The notes: generated by a model from the letters alone, not told the origin. A stretch of DNA of 40,242 nt from DAIUCA01 sp964613675 (GCA_964613675.1 CAZTIH010000006.1:1-40242), one strand, 5' to 3'. Shown: positions 8,733 through 17,952, numbered from the stretch's first letter. A program made the numbers and translations.

Positions 8733-9983
8733 TTACAGAGGAGCCTCCAAGGCAAAAAGATCGTCAAGCGTTTCCCGTCGGCGCGCCACCCAAATACGGT
8801 CGCCTTCGACCAACAGTTCAGCAGCACGGGGACGAGAATTGTATTGAGAACTCATCACAAAGCCGTACGCCCCCGCACCCCGCACCACCAGTAAATCGCC
8901 CGCTTCCAAACACAATTCACGGTTTTTGCCGAGAAAATCACCGGTCTCGCAAATTGGGCCTACGATGTCGAAAGTTCTGTAAGGACGAGAATCGGGCTGA
9001 CGCAGAACTACAGAACTGATGTCCTGCCAGGCGCCGTAAAGCGAGGGACGCAGCAGATCGTTCATCCCGCCGTCCACAACAGCAAAATGTTTGTCACCAT
9101 TCATTTTAAGCAACTCTACCTTCACTAGTAACACCCCCGCATTCCCAACAATGGCCCGTCCAGGTTCAATCCAAATGGCGCGGTCATCGTCGTTGCCCCA
9201 TGCGGTGAGTAAGGCTTGAATGTGTTCGGCGGGACTGGGCGGCGTTTCTTCTCCGTAACGGATTCCTAATCCTCCGCCTAAGTCAATGTGTTGTAAGATG
9301 ATTTTTTCGCGTAACAAAGTATCAACCAAGCTGCGTATCCGTTTAACGGCATCGATGAACGGCGAGAGCGTCGTCAACTGTGAACCAATGTGGCAATCCA
9401 CGCCCACCAATTGTAGTCGCGAATCCGTCGCAGCATGACGGTATAAATCGACCGCTTCGTCGATTGAGATGCCAAACTTATTTTCTTTCAGACCCGTCGA
9501 AATATAGGGATGCGTTTGGGCATCGACATCCGGATTGACGCGCAATGAAATCGGTGCCGATTTGCCGAGTTTTCCAGCAATTTCAGCAAGTTGAAATAAT
9601 TCCGCCGCTGATTCGACATTAAAACAACCAATGCCGATCTCTAATGCGGTCTGTAATTCGTCAGCGCGTTTGCCAACACCTGAAAAGACAATGTTTTGCG
9701 GATCCCCTCCCGCTTTCAGAACACGCATCAGTTCTCCAACTGACACAATATCGAATCCAGAACCTAACTTCGCCAACACGCTCAGTACCGCCAAATTGCT
9801 ATTGGCTTTCACCGCGTAGCAGATGCGATGGCGACGGTCCCCAAAGGCGTCATCATAAGCCCGCCACTGCGTTTCTATCGCGGTACGGGAATAGACATAA
9901 CTTGGGGTTCCGTACTGTTCTGCAATCGTCGTCAGTGGAACCGATTCGGCGTGTAATACCTGGTTTTGATAGGTGAAACTCAT
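8733..9983 (-). CDS. lysA: Diaminopimelate decarboxylase
   Basis: Pyridoxal-phosphate enzyme that decarboxylates meso-diaminopimelate to L-lysine, the last step of the pathway. The 416-residue product has the PLP lysine (Lys59 in YAVKANSN), the glycine-rich phosphate loop (LGGGLGIRYG), and the second-site motifs CETGDFLG and GAYGFVMSSQYNSRPR, whose Cys and Tyr complete the active site across the dimer. The ATG overlaps the stop of the lptM gene (ATGA), the common gammaproteobacterial order. Downstream, dapF is replaced by an epimerase and an FAD oxidoreductase gene. Length and motifs are all typical. Confidence 0.97.
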   Translation of the reverse strand: MSFTYQNQVLHAESVPLTTIAEQYGTPSYVYSRTAIETQWRAYDDAFGDRRHRICYAVKANSNLAVLSVLAKLGSGFDIVSVGELMRVLKAGGDPQNIVFSGVGKRADELQTALEIGIGCFNVESAAELFQLAEIAGKLGKSAPISLRVNPDVDAQTHPYISTGLKENKFGISIDEAVDLYRHAATDSRLQLVGVDCHIGSQLTTLSPFIDAVKRIRSLVDTLLREKIILQHIDLGGGLGIRYGEETPPSPAEHIQALLTAWGNDDDRAIWIEPGRAIVGNAGVLLVKVELLKMNGDKHFAVVDGGMNDLLRPSLYGAWQDISSVVLRQPDSRPYRTFDIVGPICETGDFLGKNRELCLEAGDLLVVRGAGAYGFVMSSQYNSRPRAAELLVEGDRIWVARRRETLDDLFALEAPL

Positions 9984-10096
9984 GATTCAGACGTCTCTTC
10001 AGGCGAGGTGCGAGGCCCATCGGTGGGGGGCAAAACAAGGGGCCCTTTCTGACCACAACCGCCCAACAGTAATAGAAGCAACAGAAATAACGGCAT
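9980..10096 (-). CDS. lptM: LPS translocon maturation chaperone LptM (YifL-like lipoprotein)
   Basis: Tiny outer-membrane lipoprotein, only 38 residues. The start is the ATG at 10096, which places a run of leucines directly before the lipobox LGGC. The mature part begins CGQKGPLVLPP, the signature of the YifL/LptM family, known in Escherichia coli to help oxidative maturation of the LptD-LptE translocon. The frame also extends upstream to 10165, but that part looks like leader sequence, not a lipoprotein signal. It overlaps lysA by 4 bases, the standard context for this gene, which strengthens the call. It is shorter than the E. coli protein because the tail after the motif is brief. Confidence 0.88.
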   Translation of the reverse strand: MPLFLLLLLLLGGCGQKGPLVLPPTDGPRTSPEETSES

Positions 10097-10177
10097 CGGG
10101 CGCGTTCTCTCAAAGAAAATCGCAGTATAAAACGGTCTGCATTTTCCTTCGCTTCCTCTACTCAACGAGTTTGTCCT

Positions 10178-10843
10178 ATGAGCTTACTGCCTACCCTTGA
10201 GCGCGAACCCCACGGTCCCGGACAATTTGCCGTCATTTGGTTGCACGGTCTTGGGGCCGATGGTCATGATTTTGAACCTGTTTTGCCTCATCTTGGCGTT
10301 CAATTGCCCATTCGCTTCATTTTTCCCCACGCGCCCCATCGCGCCGTCACGATTAATGGGGGGCTGAGTATGCCCGCGTGGTACGACATCTTCGACATGG
10401 ATATTCCGCGCAAAGTGGACGAGGCCGGAATGGAAAGCTCGCGGCAACAAATCAACGCCCTGATCGAACGGGAAATCCTTCGGGGCATTCCGGCCGCTAA
10501 AATCGCACTACTGGGCTTTTCACAGGGGGCGGTCATGGCCCTGCACACGGGGCTACGTTATCCAGAAAAATTAGCGGGATTGCTGGCTTTGTCGGGGTAT
10601 CTCGTAGCGCCCGAACGCCTCACAACGGAAGCACACAACGCCAATCGCAAAACGCCCATCGGGGTGATGCACGGCCAGTACGATCAAGTAATTCCGATGG
10701 ATTACGGTAAAGCGGCATTTGAGGCGTTGCAGAAATTGGGTTACACGGCGGAGTGGCAAGCCTATCCCATGGCCCACGAAGTGACCTTGACTCAGTTGCG
10801 ACACATTGGCGCGTGGTTGCAAGCGCGCTTTGCTACAGCATGA
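10178..10843 (+). CDS. Carboxylesterase / lysophospholipase-like alpha/beta hydrolase
   Basis: Cytoplasmic hydrolase of the phospholipase/carboxylesterase family (PF02230 type), 221 residues and without a signal peptide. It has the oxyanion-side motif WLHGLGADGHDF, the nucleophile elbow GFSQG (Ser115), the acid Asp169 in HGQYDQVIP and the general base His200 in PMAHEV. Family members cleave short-chain esters and lysophospholipids. The gene is divergent from lptM across a short promoter region. Its stop codon overlaps the start of a small membrane-protein gene, so the two are probably cotranslated. The natural substrate is unknown. Confidence 0.92.
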   Translation: MSLLPTLEREPHGPGQFAVIWLHGLGADGHDFEPVLPHLGVQLPIRFIFPHAPHRAVTINGGLSMPAWYDIFDMDIPRKVDEAGMESSRQQINALIEREILRGIPAAKIALLGFSQGAVMALHTGLRYPEKLAGLLALSGYLVAPERLTTEAHNANRKTPIGVMHGQYDQVIPMDYGKAAFEALQKLGYTAEWQAYPMAHEVTLTQLRHIGAWLQARFATA

Positions 10844-11118
10844 CCCCTCATCGCTGGGGGTTAGTGGTACTGGGTCTAATTTGTGGGGTAATGGTGATTT
10901 TTACCGAAAGTGCCGACCCTACCTTGGCCTTCATCGCGACCATGATCACGCCGGGCTTTGTGGTACTGCTGGTGTGGAGCTTGCCATTCGACGGCATTCT
11001 GATTCGGTTAATGGTCACTGATCCGCATCGACGACGGCGGGCTTGGCTGATCGAAGGGGCTTTGTGGCTCCTACTCGTTGTGTTGTGGACACCCTTTTTC
11101 TTGACCCTCTTGCCTTGA
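10840..11118 (+). CDS. Small membrane protein of unknown function
   Basis: I do not recognise this 92-residue protein. I place the start at the ATG at 10840, which overlaps the esterase stop (ATGA). A longer frame from 10753 would run far inside the esterase domain. The protein has two or three hydrophobic stretches (about residues 7-25, 28-50 and 70-90). A short basic loop (DPHRRRRAW) lies between the last two and is probably cytoplasmic. No catalytic motif is visible. Coupling to the esterase suggests a shared membrane-lipid role, but that is only context. Confidence 0.6.
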   Translation: MTPHRWGLVVLGLICGVMVIFTESADPTLAFIATMITPGFVVLLVWSLPFDGILIRLMVTDPHRRRRAWLIEGALWLLLVVLWTPFFLTLLP

Positions 11119-11185
11119 AACATTGATAAGCGTTCGCATTACGCGCCTAATATTCGTTACTCAGTTTTCGATAAAGGGTGCGTCT

Positions 11186-11299
11186 ATGAGTAAGTGCTGT
11201 AAAAAATACAAAAAGAAGGGCAAAATTTGTGGGGACTGCCCTAAATTCGCCGACCTCTCCAAATCCGAACGCAAGGAGAAGTTGGCGAAATACAAATAG
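11186..11299 (+). CDS. 37-residue Cys/Lys-rich microprotein
   Basis: A short gene with an ATG at 11186 and a good ribosome site (AAGGGTG, 11174-11180). The product reads MSKCCKKYKKKGKICGDCP and continues to a lysine-rich end (KLAKYK). Four cysteines (CC, then CGDC) could bind a metal. About a third of the residues are lysine, so it could also touch nucleic acid. Similar tiny proteins opening with CCKKYKKKGK and carrying a C-x2-C-P motif are, to my recollection, widespread in proteobacteria, with no function known to me. It lies tail to tail with the TAXI receptor gene. Confidence 0.65.
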   Translation: MSKCCKKYKKKGKICGDCPKFADLSKSERKEKLAKYK

Positions 11300-11324
11300 G
11301 GTTTTGACGAAAATAATTGAAAAA

Positions 11325-12686
11325 TCAAATGATTGGGTCACTTACCATCGCGCTGGTCAATTCGATTTCCTTCTGCAACCGTTCCTGATACGAAAGCGGC
11401 ACTTGCACATCTGCCACTTCCGCCATCACTCGCCGAATACGATGGAGATGCTGTCGCAGTTCAGTGACCGATTGGCCCTGACGCACGGCAACATCAGCTT
11501 CGCGAATCACGGTGTACCAACGGTAAATCCGCGAGCGCGTCCGCCAACGCCAAATGGGCGGGGTCATGCGGAGTAGAGGCAGCAACAACATCAAAATCGG
11601 AATCAACATCACCTTGACCCGATCAATCCACACCGCCCAATGAAATCCAACCCACCGTTGCAACATCGGGGGGCCTGAGGCGTAAAACATCTCGGCAACA
11701 GGATGAATCGGTAAATCAGTGAACCGGGGGGTGGGAAACTCATTCGGAGACGACAAAATGTCGTGGCGACCGTGCATTTCATGAGCAGCCTGTACCAGCA
11801 TTGACACAATAGAACTATGGACATCCTCTCGGACGACGAGGGTAGCTGTTGGTGCGAGCAGTTGAATATCGCGTTCGGGGATGTTACGCCCTAAATCCAG
11901 TAATCCTTTGGAAATCACTAACGGCGACAGGTAAGGAAACCGTCGACCATAGGCCGCCCATTGTTCAAAATTCATGACTTCAATATTGGGATCGCGAAAC
12001 AGGGGTTGTAGAAATGTCGCCTGCGCCCCCACCACCATAAATGCCGCATCAATCCGCCCCGATAGAAGTGCTTCAGCAGCTTGGGGACTGGATAAGAAAT
12101 GGTAAATCGTCTGACTGTTGGGATCGCTTGCCGTACCATCCTGGTGGGTTTGCGGCGCGATGACCATTCCATTGGCCTGCAACAAATCCTGTGCCACGGG
12201 AAAAGTCCCCGAGTTGCGTGGCCCGACACTAATGCGTCGCCCTATTAAGTCACTTAAATAACGAGGGGCAGATTGGTTATCGGTTTTGCGGTAAAACACC
12301 CATAATGGCTCGCGGTACAGACTTCCAAGGCTTTTTAGCGGAACCGAAGTGTTAATCGACTGCCCCGAAATGGGAACGCCCCCCTGTACAAACGCCGCTT
12401 CAACACCTGCTGACTCATCGAGTAGCAGTTCTAAATTTTCTCCCGTACCGGCGGTGGGGCGCACGGTGACATCTAAATTGAACCGCGCCTTTAACCACGC
12501 TGCATAACGTTGCCCAAAAGCGTAGTACTGGCCTTGTTCACTCCCCGTTGCGATGGTAATGCGACGAGGGGGAGGCGGTTCGACGAAAAAGTAAAACGTG
12601 ATTCCTAAACCAAGTAAGGCAATTACTAAGCTAGCGCCTCAAATGGGGAGCGCATCGCGAAAGGCGGGATCGGAGAAAATTTTCAT
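11325..12686 (-). pseudogene. TAXI-family TRAP transporter solute receptor, interrupted by in-frame TGA
   Basis: Solute-binding receptor of the TAXI type of TRAP transporter. The frame starts at the ATG at 12686 (MKIFSDPAFRDALPI) and meets a TGA at 12639-12641. It then continues with a membrane anchor (about 15 hydrophobic residues), FVEPPPPRRITIATGS and GQYYAFGQRYAAWL. It runs on as a full receptor with TAGTGENLELL, ending in a second hydrophobic segment (VKVMLIPILMLLLPLL) and a basic tail. With the TGA read through, the length is 453, as expected. One transition (TGG to TGA) would explain it. Downstream of the stop the first in-frame ATG, GTG or TTG is the GTG at 12464, inside the binding domain. 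No DctQ/DctM-type permease gene is nearby. It follows ubiK by 20 bases. Confidence 0.75.
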
Positions 12687-12706
12687 AGGCGACACAATGC
12701 TTCGAC

Positions 12707-13009
12707 TTAACCTTCTTTACTACTGCTGTCAGTGTCGCTTTCGGGGGAGGGCGTTGGTGCGGCAACGGCTTCTAATTGGCGCACTTGGGCTTCGAGTTCC
12801 ACGACTCGCGCTTGTAAACGTACCAAGAGGGCCTGTTGAATATCGAATTCTTCCCGCGTGATTAAATCCATCTTAGAGAAGGTCGATTGGGCGGCTGCCT
12901 TCACATTTTTCTCTAAATCTTCTTGCAGACGACGTACCCCAGGCGGAATCGACTCTATCAGGGTTTTGGCAAAATCTTCGATCATCTTCGGGGGTTCAAA
13001 ATTGGACAT
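12707..13009 (-). CDS. ubiK: Ubiquinone biosynthesis accessory factor UbiK (BMFP family)
   Basis: Small coiled-coil protein of 100 residues. The family (E. coli YqiC/UbiK) supports aerobic ubiquinone synthesis by bridging the Ubi complex and membrane lipid. Family hallmarks are visible: IPPGVRRLQEDLEKN, then LITREEFDIQQALL, then a heptad helix (LQARVVELEAQVRQLEA) and a Ser/Glu-rich tail. I chose the ATG at 13009, preceded by AGGA. The open frame extends upstream to 13123 inside the phosphorylase gene, but without family similarity. It lies 10 bases after the phosphorylase stop and 20 before the TAXI receptor, so the three are probably one transcript. Confidence 0.85.
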   Translation of the reverse strand: MSNFEPPKMIEDFAKTLIESIPPGVRRLQEDLEKNVKAAAQSTFSKMDLITREEFDIQQALLVRLQARVVELEAQVRQLEAVAAPTPSPESDTDSSSKEG

Positions 13010-13019
13010 GGAAACATCC

Positions 13020-13693
13020 TCATTCAGTTGGGAGAGACAAAGTGGGTTGGGGCACAACGGGGTTGAGATGCCATAAATCGCGGTTGTATTCCCCAATCGT
13101 GCGGTCACTTGAAAAATGGCCACTCGCTGCGGTGTTCAAAATACTCATCGCCTGCCAACGGGCCTTATCTCGATACGCCGTCGCCACGGCGGTTTGGGCC
13201 TCGCGATAGGCCGTAAAATCCGCCAAGGTCAGCCATGGATCAGCAGAATTTTCGAGATTGTTCAACAACGGATCAAAGCGTTTGGGCGCGAACGCATTGA
13301 AGTAACCACTTTTAAGTAGGGCAAGTACGCGTTGCAAAGATTCATCGGCCTCAACCCAATGATGCGGTTGATAATGATGCCGCAAGGTTTCGACCGCGTC
13401 CGCCGTCAAGCCAAATAGAAAGAAATTGGCATTGTCCACCGCTTCGCAAATCTCGATATTTGCACCGTCTAGGGTACCCAAGGTGATCGCACCATTCATC
13501 ATCAGCTTCATATTGCCTGTGCCCGAGGCTTCTTTTCCGGCAGTGGAGATTTGCTCGGAAATGTCGGCGGCCGGAATGATCACTTCCGCGACGCTGACCC
13601 CGTAATTGGGGATGAAGACCACCTTCAATTTGTCACCGATGCGGGTGTCGTTGTTGATGACATCACCTACGCAATTGATCGCCCGGATGATTT
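13020..13693 (-). CDS. glgP: Alpha-glucan (glycogen/maltodextrin) phosphorylase, C-terminal part, paralogue B
   Basis: C-terminal part of a PLP-dependent phosphorylase, which releases glucose 1-phosphate from alpha-1,4-glucans. It begins at the N-run with IIRAINCVGDVINND. It contains FIPNYGVSVAE, AADISEQISTAG and the PLP-lysine region EASGTGNMKLMMNGA, followed by GTLDGANIEI. The first 50 or so residues repeat, in divergent form, a region already present at the end of the N-terminal piece (13704 onward). The two pieces therefore cannot be halves of one normal protein. The end of the gene is intact and lies 10 bases before ubiK. Confidence 0.85.
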
Positions 13694-13703
13694 NNNNNNN
13701 NNN

Positions 13704-15697
13704 CCCGCCGTAGAAATCTGCTGTGAAAGTTCGGCCGCCGCGCAAATCTGTTCCATCGCCGACACTCCATAATTTGGGTAGAACACCACGCGCAGGTAAG
13801 GCGCCGTGTCGGGATCATGATTAATGACCTGAGCGACGGCATTGATGAGATGTACGATGAGTTTGGCAACAAAGTAGCCCGGTGCGGCTTTCCCCCCAAT
13901 GAGCACCCAACGCGGCGTCCACGAGGCCGTATCGCCCTGCTTGATGCGATCGTAGAGATGAACGAGATGAAGCACGTTGAGCAATTGACGCTTGTATTCG
14001 TGAATCCGCTTCACCTGGACGTCGAGCATGAACTCAGGCGGGACCACGATGCCCGTCAACGTCGCCACCTTCGCCGCTAATTTTTGTTTATTGCAGGACT
14101 TCACCTTCGCCCAGCGTTCCTGAAAGGCGGCATCGTGAGCGAGGGGCCGTAAATCGCTTAACGCATTGAGGTCGCGTTGCCAGCGAGGGCCGATGGCCTC
14201 CGTGATGAGATTGGCGAGGTTGGGATTGCAGCCCATGAGCCACCGTCGCGGGGTCACGCCATTGGTTTTGTTATTGAACTTGTGAGGCCACAGAGCATAG
14301 AAATCGTGAAATAGGCCCTGTTGCAGGAGCGTCGAGTGAAGCGCCGCCACGCCGTTGACCGAAAAGCTCCCCACAATCGCTAGATACGCCATCCGAACCT
14401 GTCTTACGGGGCCTTCTTCGATGAGGGAAAGTCGCTGCAATCTTTCGCCATCGCCCGGGAATAAGTGACTGACCTCGCTTAAAAAACGCCCGTTAATTTC
14501 GTAAATCAGATCGAGCAGGCGCGGTAACTTCTCTTCCATCAGGGGAACGGGCCACTTTTCAAGGGCTTCGGGGAGAAGGGTGTGATTGGTGTACGCCATG
14601 GTGTGGGTGGTGATGTGCCAAGCGTCATCCCAATCGAGGCGATACTCGTCGATCAACAACCGCATGAGTTCAACGATGGCTAAGGTGGGATGGGTATCGT
14701 TGAGTTGGAACACGCGCTTTTCGGCAAATTCATGGAAGTGAGGGCCGTGTTTCGCCACCCACTGCTGTAATACGTCTTGCAGACTCGCCGAAGCTAAAAA
14801 ATACTGTTGTCGTAACCGCAATTCCTTGCCGTTTTCGCTTGCGTCATTGGGATACAGCACCATTGTGATGTTCTCAGCGGCATTTTGCGCGGCTACCGCT
14901 TCGGGATAGCTGCCGGCATTAAAGGCTTTCAGATTGAGTTCACGGGGGGCCTTCGCCGACCAGAGCCGTAATAGGTTAACGGTGTCGTTTTGGAAGCCTG
15001 GAATCAGGACATCGTAAGGAACAGCTAGCACATCATCCGTTTCGATCCACCGTGCCCGTAGCACTGCGGCGTCGTCGCGATAAAACTCCCGTCGCCCGCC
15101 AAACTTCACGGTTTGCGTTTGTTCAGGGCGGGGAATTTCCCAAGGAAATCCAGCAGATAACCACGCATCGGGATCCTCGACCTGTTTGCCTTCTTGGATG
15201 CGTTGCCGAAAGAGGCCGTATTGATAACGGATGCCGTAACCGGTTACGGGTAATTGTTGTGTCGCACAACTTTCCAAAAAACACGCTGCGAGTCGTCCCA
15301 ATCCGCCATTCCCCAATCCCGCATCGGTTTCCGCATCCAAAACCGTTTCAAGCGTGGTTCCTAAGCTGTGTAATGCGTCTTGAATGGGGGACTGTAGCCC
15401 GAGATTGAGCAAGGTGTTGTTGAGGGTTCGGCCGATTAAGTATTCCATTGAGAGATAAAAAGCGCGTTTTACATTCTCATTTTCATAGGTGTGTTGGGTA
15501 CGGTGATAGCGTTCTACGAGACGGTCACGGACGACCAATGCAACGGCCTGATAAAGCGCCCGAGGATCGCGTTCTTGAGGATGATACCCAAGGGTGTAAA
15601 TCAAACGATGGCGTAACGCCTTGATTAAGTTGTTTTTATCGACGGGTAGTGGCGTAAGGGAGGTGGATTTTTTGGGGGGAACAGAGGGTTTTTGCAT
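13704..15697 (-). CDS. glgP: Alpha-glucan phosphorylase, N-terminal part, paralogue A (cut by gap)
   Basis: N-terminal three quarters of a glycogen/maltodextrin phosphorylase. Recognisable segments are YYLSMEY-like FYLSMEYLIGR, LGNGGLGRLAACFLES, GYGIRYQYGLF, QLNDTHPTLAI, TNHTLLPEALEKWP, NGVTPRRWL and KAAPGYFVAKLI. It ends at the N-run with AAELSQQISTAG, just before the PLP lysine. The catalytic lysine of this copy is therefore not in the window. Possible starts are ATGs at 15697, 15715 and 15787. I give the shortest because it leaves a normal N-terminal extension and frees the promoter region shared with the divergent uppS-like gene. Together with the piece at 13020-13693 it looks like one gene but is not. 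Confidence 0.88.
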
Positions 15698-15813
15698 GAA
15701 TTGACTCGAAAGCATTGCGGTAGGGAAGAGATAAAATGGAGATGGCTTGATCCGTGGACGCGGGTTGCCTATGGTTCCGCGCTTCATTTTCTAACGGGTA
15801 ACAGGTTCGATAC

Positions 15814-16512
15814 ATGTCCAATTTGTCGGCGCCAGAGGGCTTACATGTGGCCATCATTATGGATGGGAATGGGCGTTGGGCGCAGGCGCGGGGGCTACCG
15901 CGTACGGCGGGTCATCGCGCAGGGGCACAGACCGTTAGACGCATCATCGAAACGGCACCGACGCTCGAAATTGGGGTGTTGACCCTGTACGCCTTTTCTG
16001 CCGACAACTGGCAACGGCCCGTTGACGAGGTACAGGCCCTCATGAAGCTCCTCGAACGGTATTTGATGACCGAATGCCAACGCTGTCTCGATAACGACAT
16101 TCGTTTATGTGTGATTGGGCGACGCGACCGTTTAGAGCCGCATTTAGTGCGCATTATTGAACGAGTCGAAGCCGCGACGATGCAGGGACGCCGGATGTGG
16201 TTGCGATTAGCGGTGGATTACAGCGCCCGCCAAATGCTGATGATGGCCGCGCAACGGTCGCCTCAACCCCACCCCGCGCAGTTTCAACAAGTATTGCTGG
16301 AGGTTATGCACTCTCCCTCCGTCAACGATGTGGATTTGTTAATTCGGACGGGGGGTGAACAGCGATTGAGCGACTTTTTGCTGTGGGAGAGCGCCTATGC
16401 TGAATTGATGTTCGTGTCCTGTCCGTGGCCCGAGTTTTCAACTCAGGACTTTGCGCAGGCGGTCGCGGACTTCCACGGGCGGGAACGGCGCTTTGGCAAG
16501 GTGACTGCTTGA
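15814..16512 (+). CDS. uppS: Isoprenyl transferase (undecaprenyl diphosphate synthase-like)
   Basis: Cis-prenyltransferase that elongates farnesyl diphosphate to the C55 carrier lipid used for peptidoglycan and O-antigen. The 232-residue product has HVAIIMDGNGRWA with the catalytic Asp17, GHRAG, YAFSADNWQRP (most family members have FSSENW), and the C-terminal RTGGEQRLSDFLLW and ERRFG. The main uppS of gammaproteobacteria normally lies in the frr-uppS-cdsA-dxr run; none of those genes is here. This may therefore be a second copy or a relocated single copy. It is divergent from the phosphorylase gene and followed by an AmpG-like permease gene, which hints at a cell-wall role. Confidence 0.9.
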   Translation: MSNLSAPEGLHVAIIMDGNGRWAQARGLPRTAGHRAGAQTVRRIIETAPTLEIGVLTLYAFSADNWQRPVDEVQALMKLLERYLMTECQRCLDNDIRLCVIGRRDRLEPHLVRIIERVEAATMQGRRMWLRLAVDYSARQMLMMAAQRSPQPHPAQFQQVLLEVMHSPSVNDVDLLIRTGGEQRLSDFLLWESAYAELMFVSCPWPEFSTQDFAQAVADFHGRERRFGKVTA

Positions 16513-16597
16513 GGGGGGAACGGGGTGTTGTCGTGACGTTCAGCCAAGGAGTGCTTGCATTAAGGTGACTATAGATTTCACTTTTTGAGGCGTTTTA

Positions 16598-17935
16598 ATG
16601 ACTGATTCGGCAACTTCTTCGCTTAACAAGGATTCGTGGGGCGCATTTGGGACGCGACTTGGAATTGCGGGACTCATGGGATTTGCCTCGGGGTTGCCAT
16701 TGTTGTTGACGGGATCGTTGTTGCAGGCATGGTTGAATACCGCCGACGTGAGCCTGACAGCCATTGGCTTTTTCTCATTAGTGGGCTTGCCGTACACCCT
16801 CAAATTTTTGTGGGCACCGTTATTTGATCGTTACGACACCCCTTTAGGACGACGACGGGGCTGGTTATTGGTGACGCAGTTGGGGTTAGCCGGGGCGCTG
16901 TACGGCTTATCGCTGGCCAATCCCCACGATTTGGCTTGGATTGCAGGACTTGCGTTTCTCGTGACTTTTTTGTCGGCCTCGCAGGACATCGTGATTGATG
17001 CGTATCGCCGCGAAATTTTGCGCGAGAACGAACAGGGTTTGGGGGCGGCATTGGCGGTGAATGGGTATCGCTTGGGCATGTTGTTGGCGGGGGGCGGGGG
17101 ACTGGTGTTAGCGGACTTTGTGTCGTTCTCGGTGGTGTATCAGCTCATGGCGGGGGTGATTGTGCTGCTGATGCTGGTCACTTGTGTCTCCCCAGAACCG
17201 ACTTTGGTGGCGGGCCGACCCCAAAATTTGCGGGAGGCCGTGATTGACCCGTTTGTCGAGTACTTCCAGCGTCCCCAAGCCCTCACGGTGTTGTTATTCA
17301 TCTTGCTCTACAAACTCGGCGACACTTTGGCGGGCCATTTGACGACGCCCTTTTACCTCTCCGTGGGGTTCAGTCGAACCGAAATCGGCACGATTGTGAA
17401 CGGTTTTGGGTTATGGGCGACCATTTTGGGGGGACTGATTGGCGGCGGGCTGTTGCTGAAATTAGGGTTGTATCGCGGCCTTTGGATTTTCGGGATTTTG
17501 CAGGCGATTTCGACGGCGGGATTTGTGTTGCTGGCCTTCACGGGGCCGAAAGTCATCGAACCGAATTTCGTCAGCGGATTAGGGGAGGGGTTAGGTCTCC
17601 CGTTAACGGCGGCGGCGGTCTCGTTGGCGGTGTTGGGGGGCGTTGTGGCGTTTGAAAATCTTACGGCGGGCATGGGAACGGCAGCTTATGTCGCGCTAAT
17701 GGCCAATCTCACGCACCAGCGGTTCACTGCAACCCAATATGCGTTGTTATCGAGCCTGATGGGGATACCCCGAGTGATTTTGTCGGCGCCCATGGGGATC
17801 GTTGTGGAGACGGTGGGGTGGGTTCCTTACTTCATCGGATGCGCACTGATTGCCATTCCAGGACTTGTCCTACTGTTTTTCCTGAAGGATGCCACTACGC
17901 GCACTGCCTCGAACTTTACTTCTGCGAATGTTTGA
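16598..17935 (+). CDS. ampG: AmpG-like MFS permease (anhydromuropeptide importer)
   Basis: Major facilitator membrane protein of 445 residues with 12 or more hydrophobic segments. The opening GLMGFASGLPLLLTGSLLQAWL, LKFLWAPLFDRY, GRRRGWLL and SASQDIVIDAYRREIL are typical of AmpG, which imports GlcNAc-anhydroMurNAc peptides for wall recycling. AmpG also feeds beta-lactamase induction in some species, but no ampC or ampR gene is here. GAGG precedes the ATG at 16598. It lies 85 bases after the uppS-like gene on the same strand, so the pair may be cotranscribed. A GC-rich hairpin follows it. Confidence 0.88.
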   Translation: MTDSATSSLNKDSWGAFGTRLGIAGLMGFASGLPLLLTGSLLQAWLNTADVSLTAIGFFSLVGLPYTLKFLWAPLFDRYDTPLGRRRGWLLVTQLGLAGALYGLSLANPHDLAWIAGLAFLVTFLSASQDIVIDAYRREILRENEQGLGAALAVNGYRLGMLLAGGGGLVLADFVSFSVVYQLMAGVIVLLMLVTCVSPEPTLVAGRPQNLREAVIDPFVEYFQRPQALTVLLFILLYKLGDTLAGHLTTPFYLSVGFSRTEIGTIVNGFGLWATILGGLIGGGLLLKLGLYRGLWIFGILQAISTAGFVLLAFTGPKVIEPNFVSGLGEGLGLPLTAAAVSLAVLGGVVAFENLTAGMGTAAYVALMANLTHQRFTATQYALLSSLMGIPRVILSAPMGIVVETVGWVPYFIGCALIAIPGLVLLFFLKDATTRTASNFTSANV

Positions 17936-17952
17936 CCGAAATGCGCGACAAG

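Noticed and set aside
12639..12641. TGA read as selenocysteine or as tryptophan through a changed genetic code
   Set aside because: TAXI receptors are not selenoproteins and no SECIS-like hairpin stood out. Tryptophan is encoded by TGG, and TGA ends other genes in the window normally.
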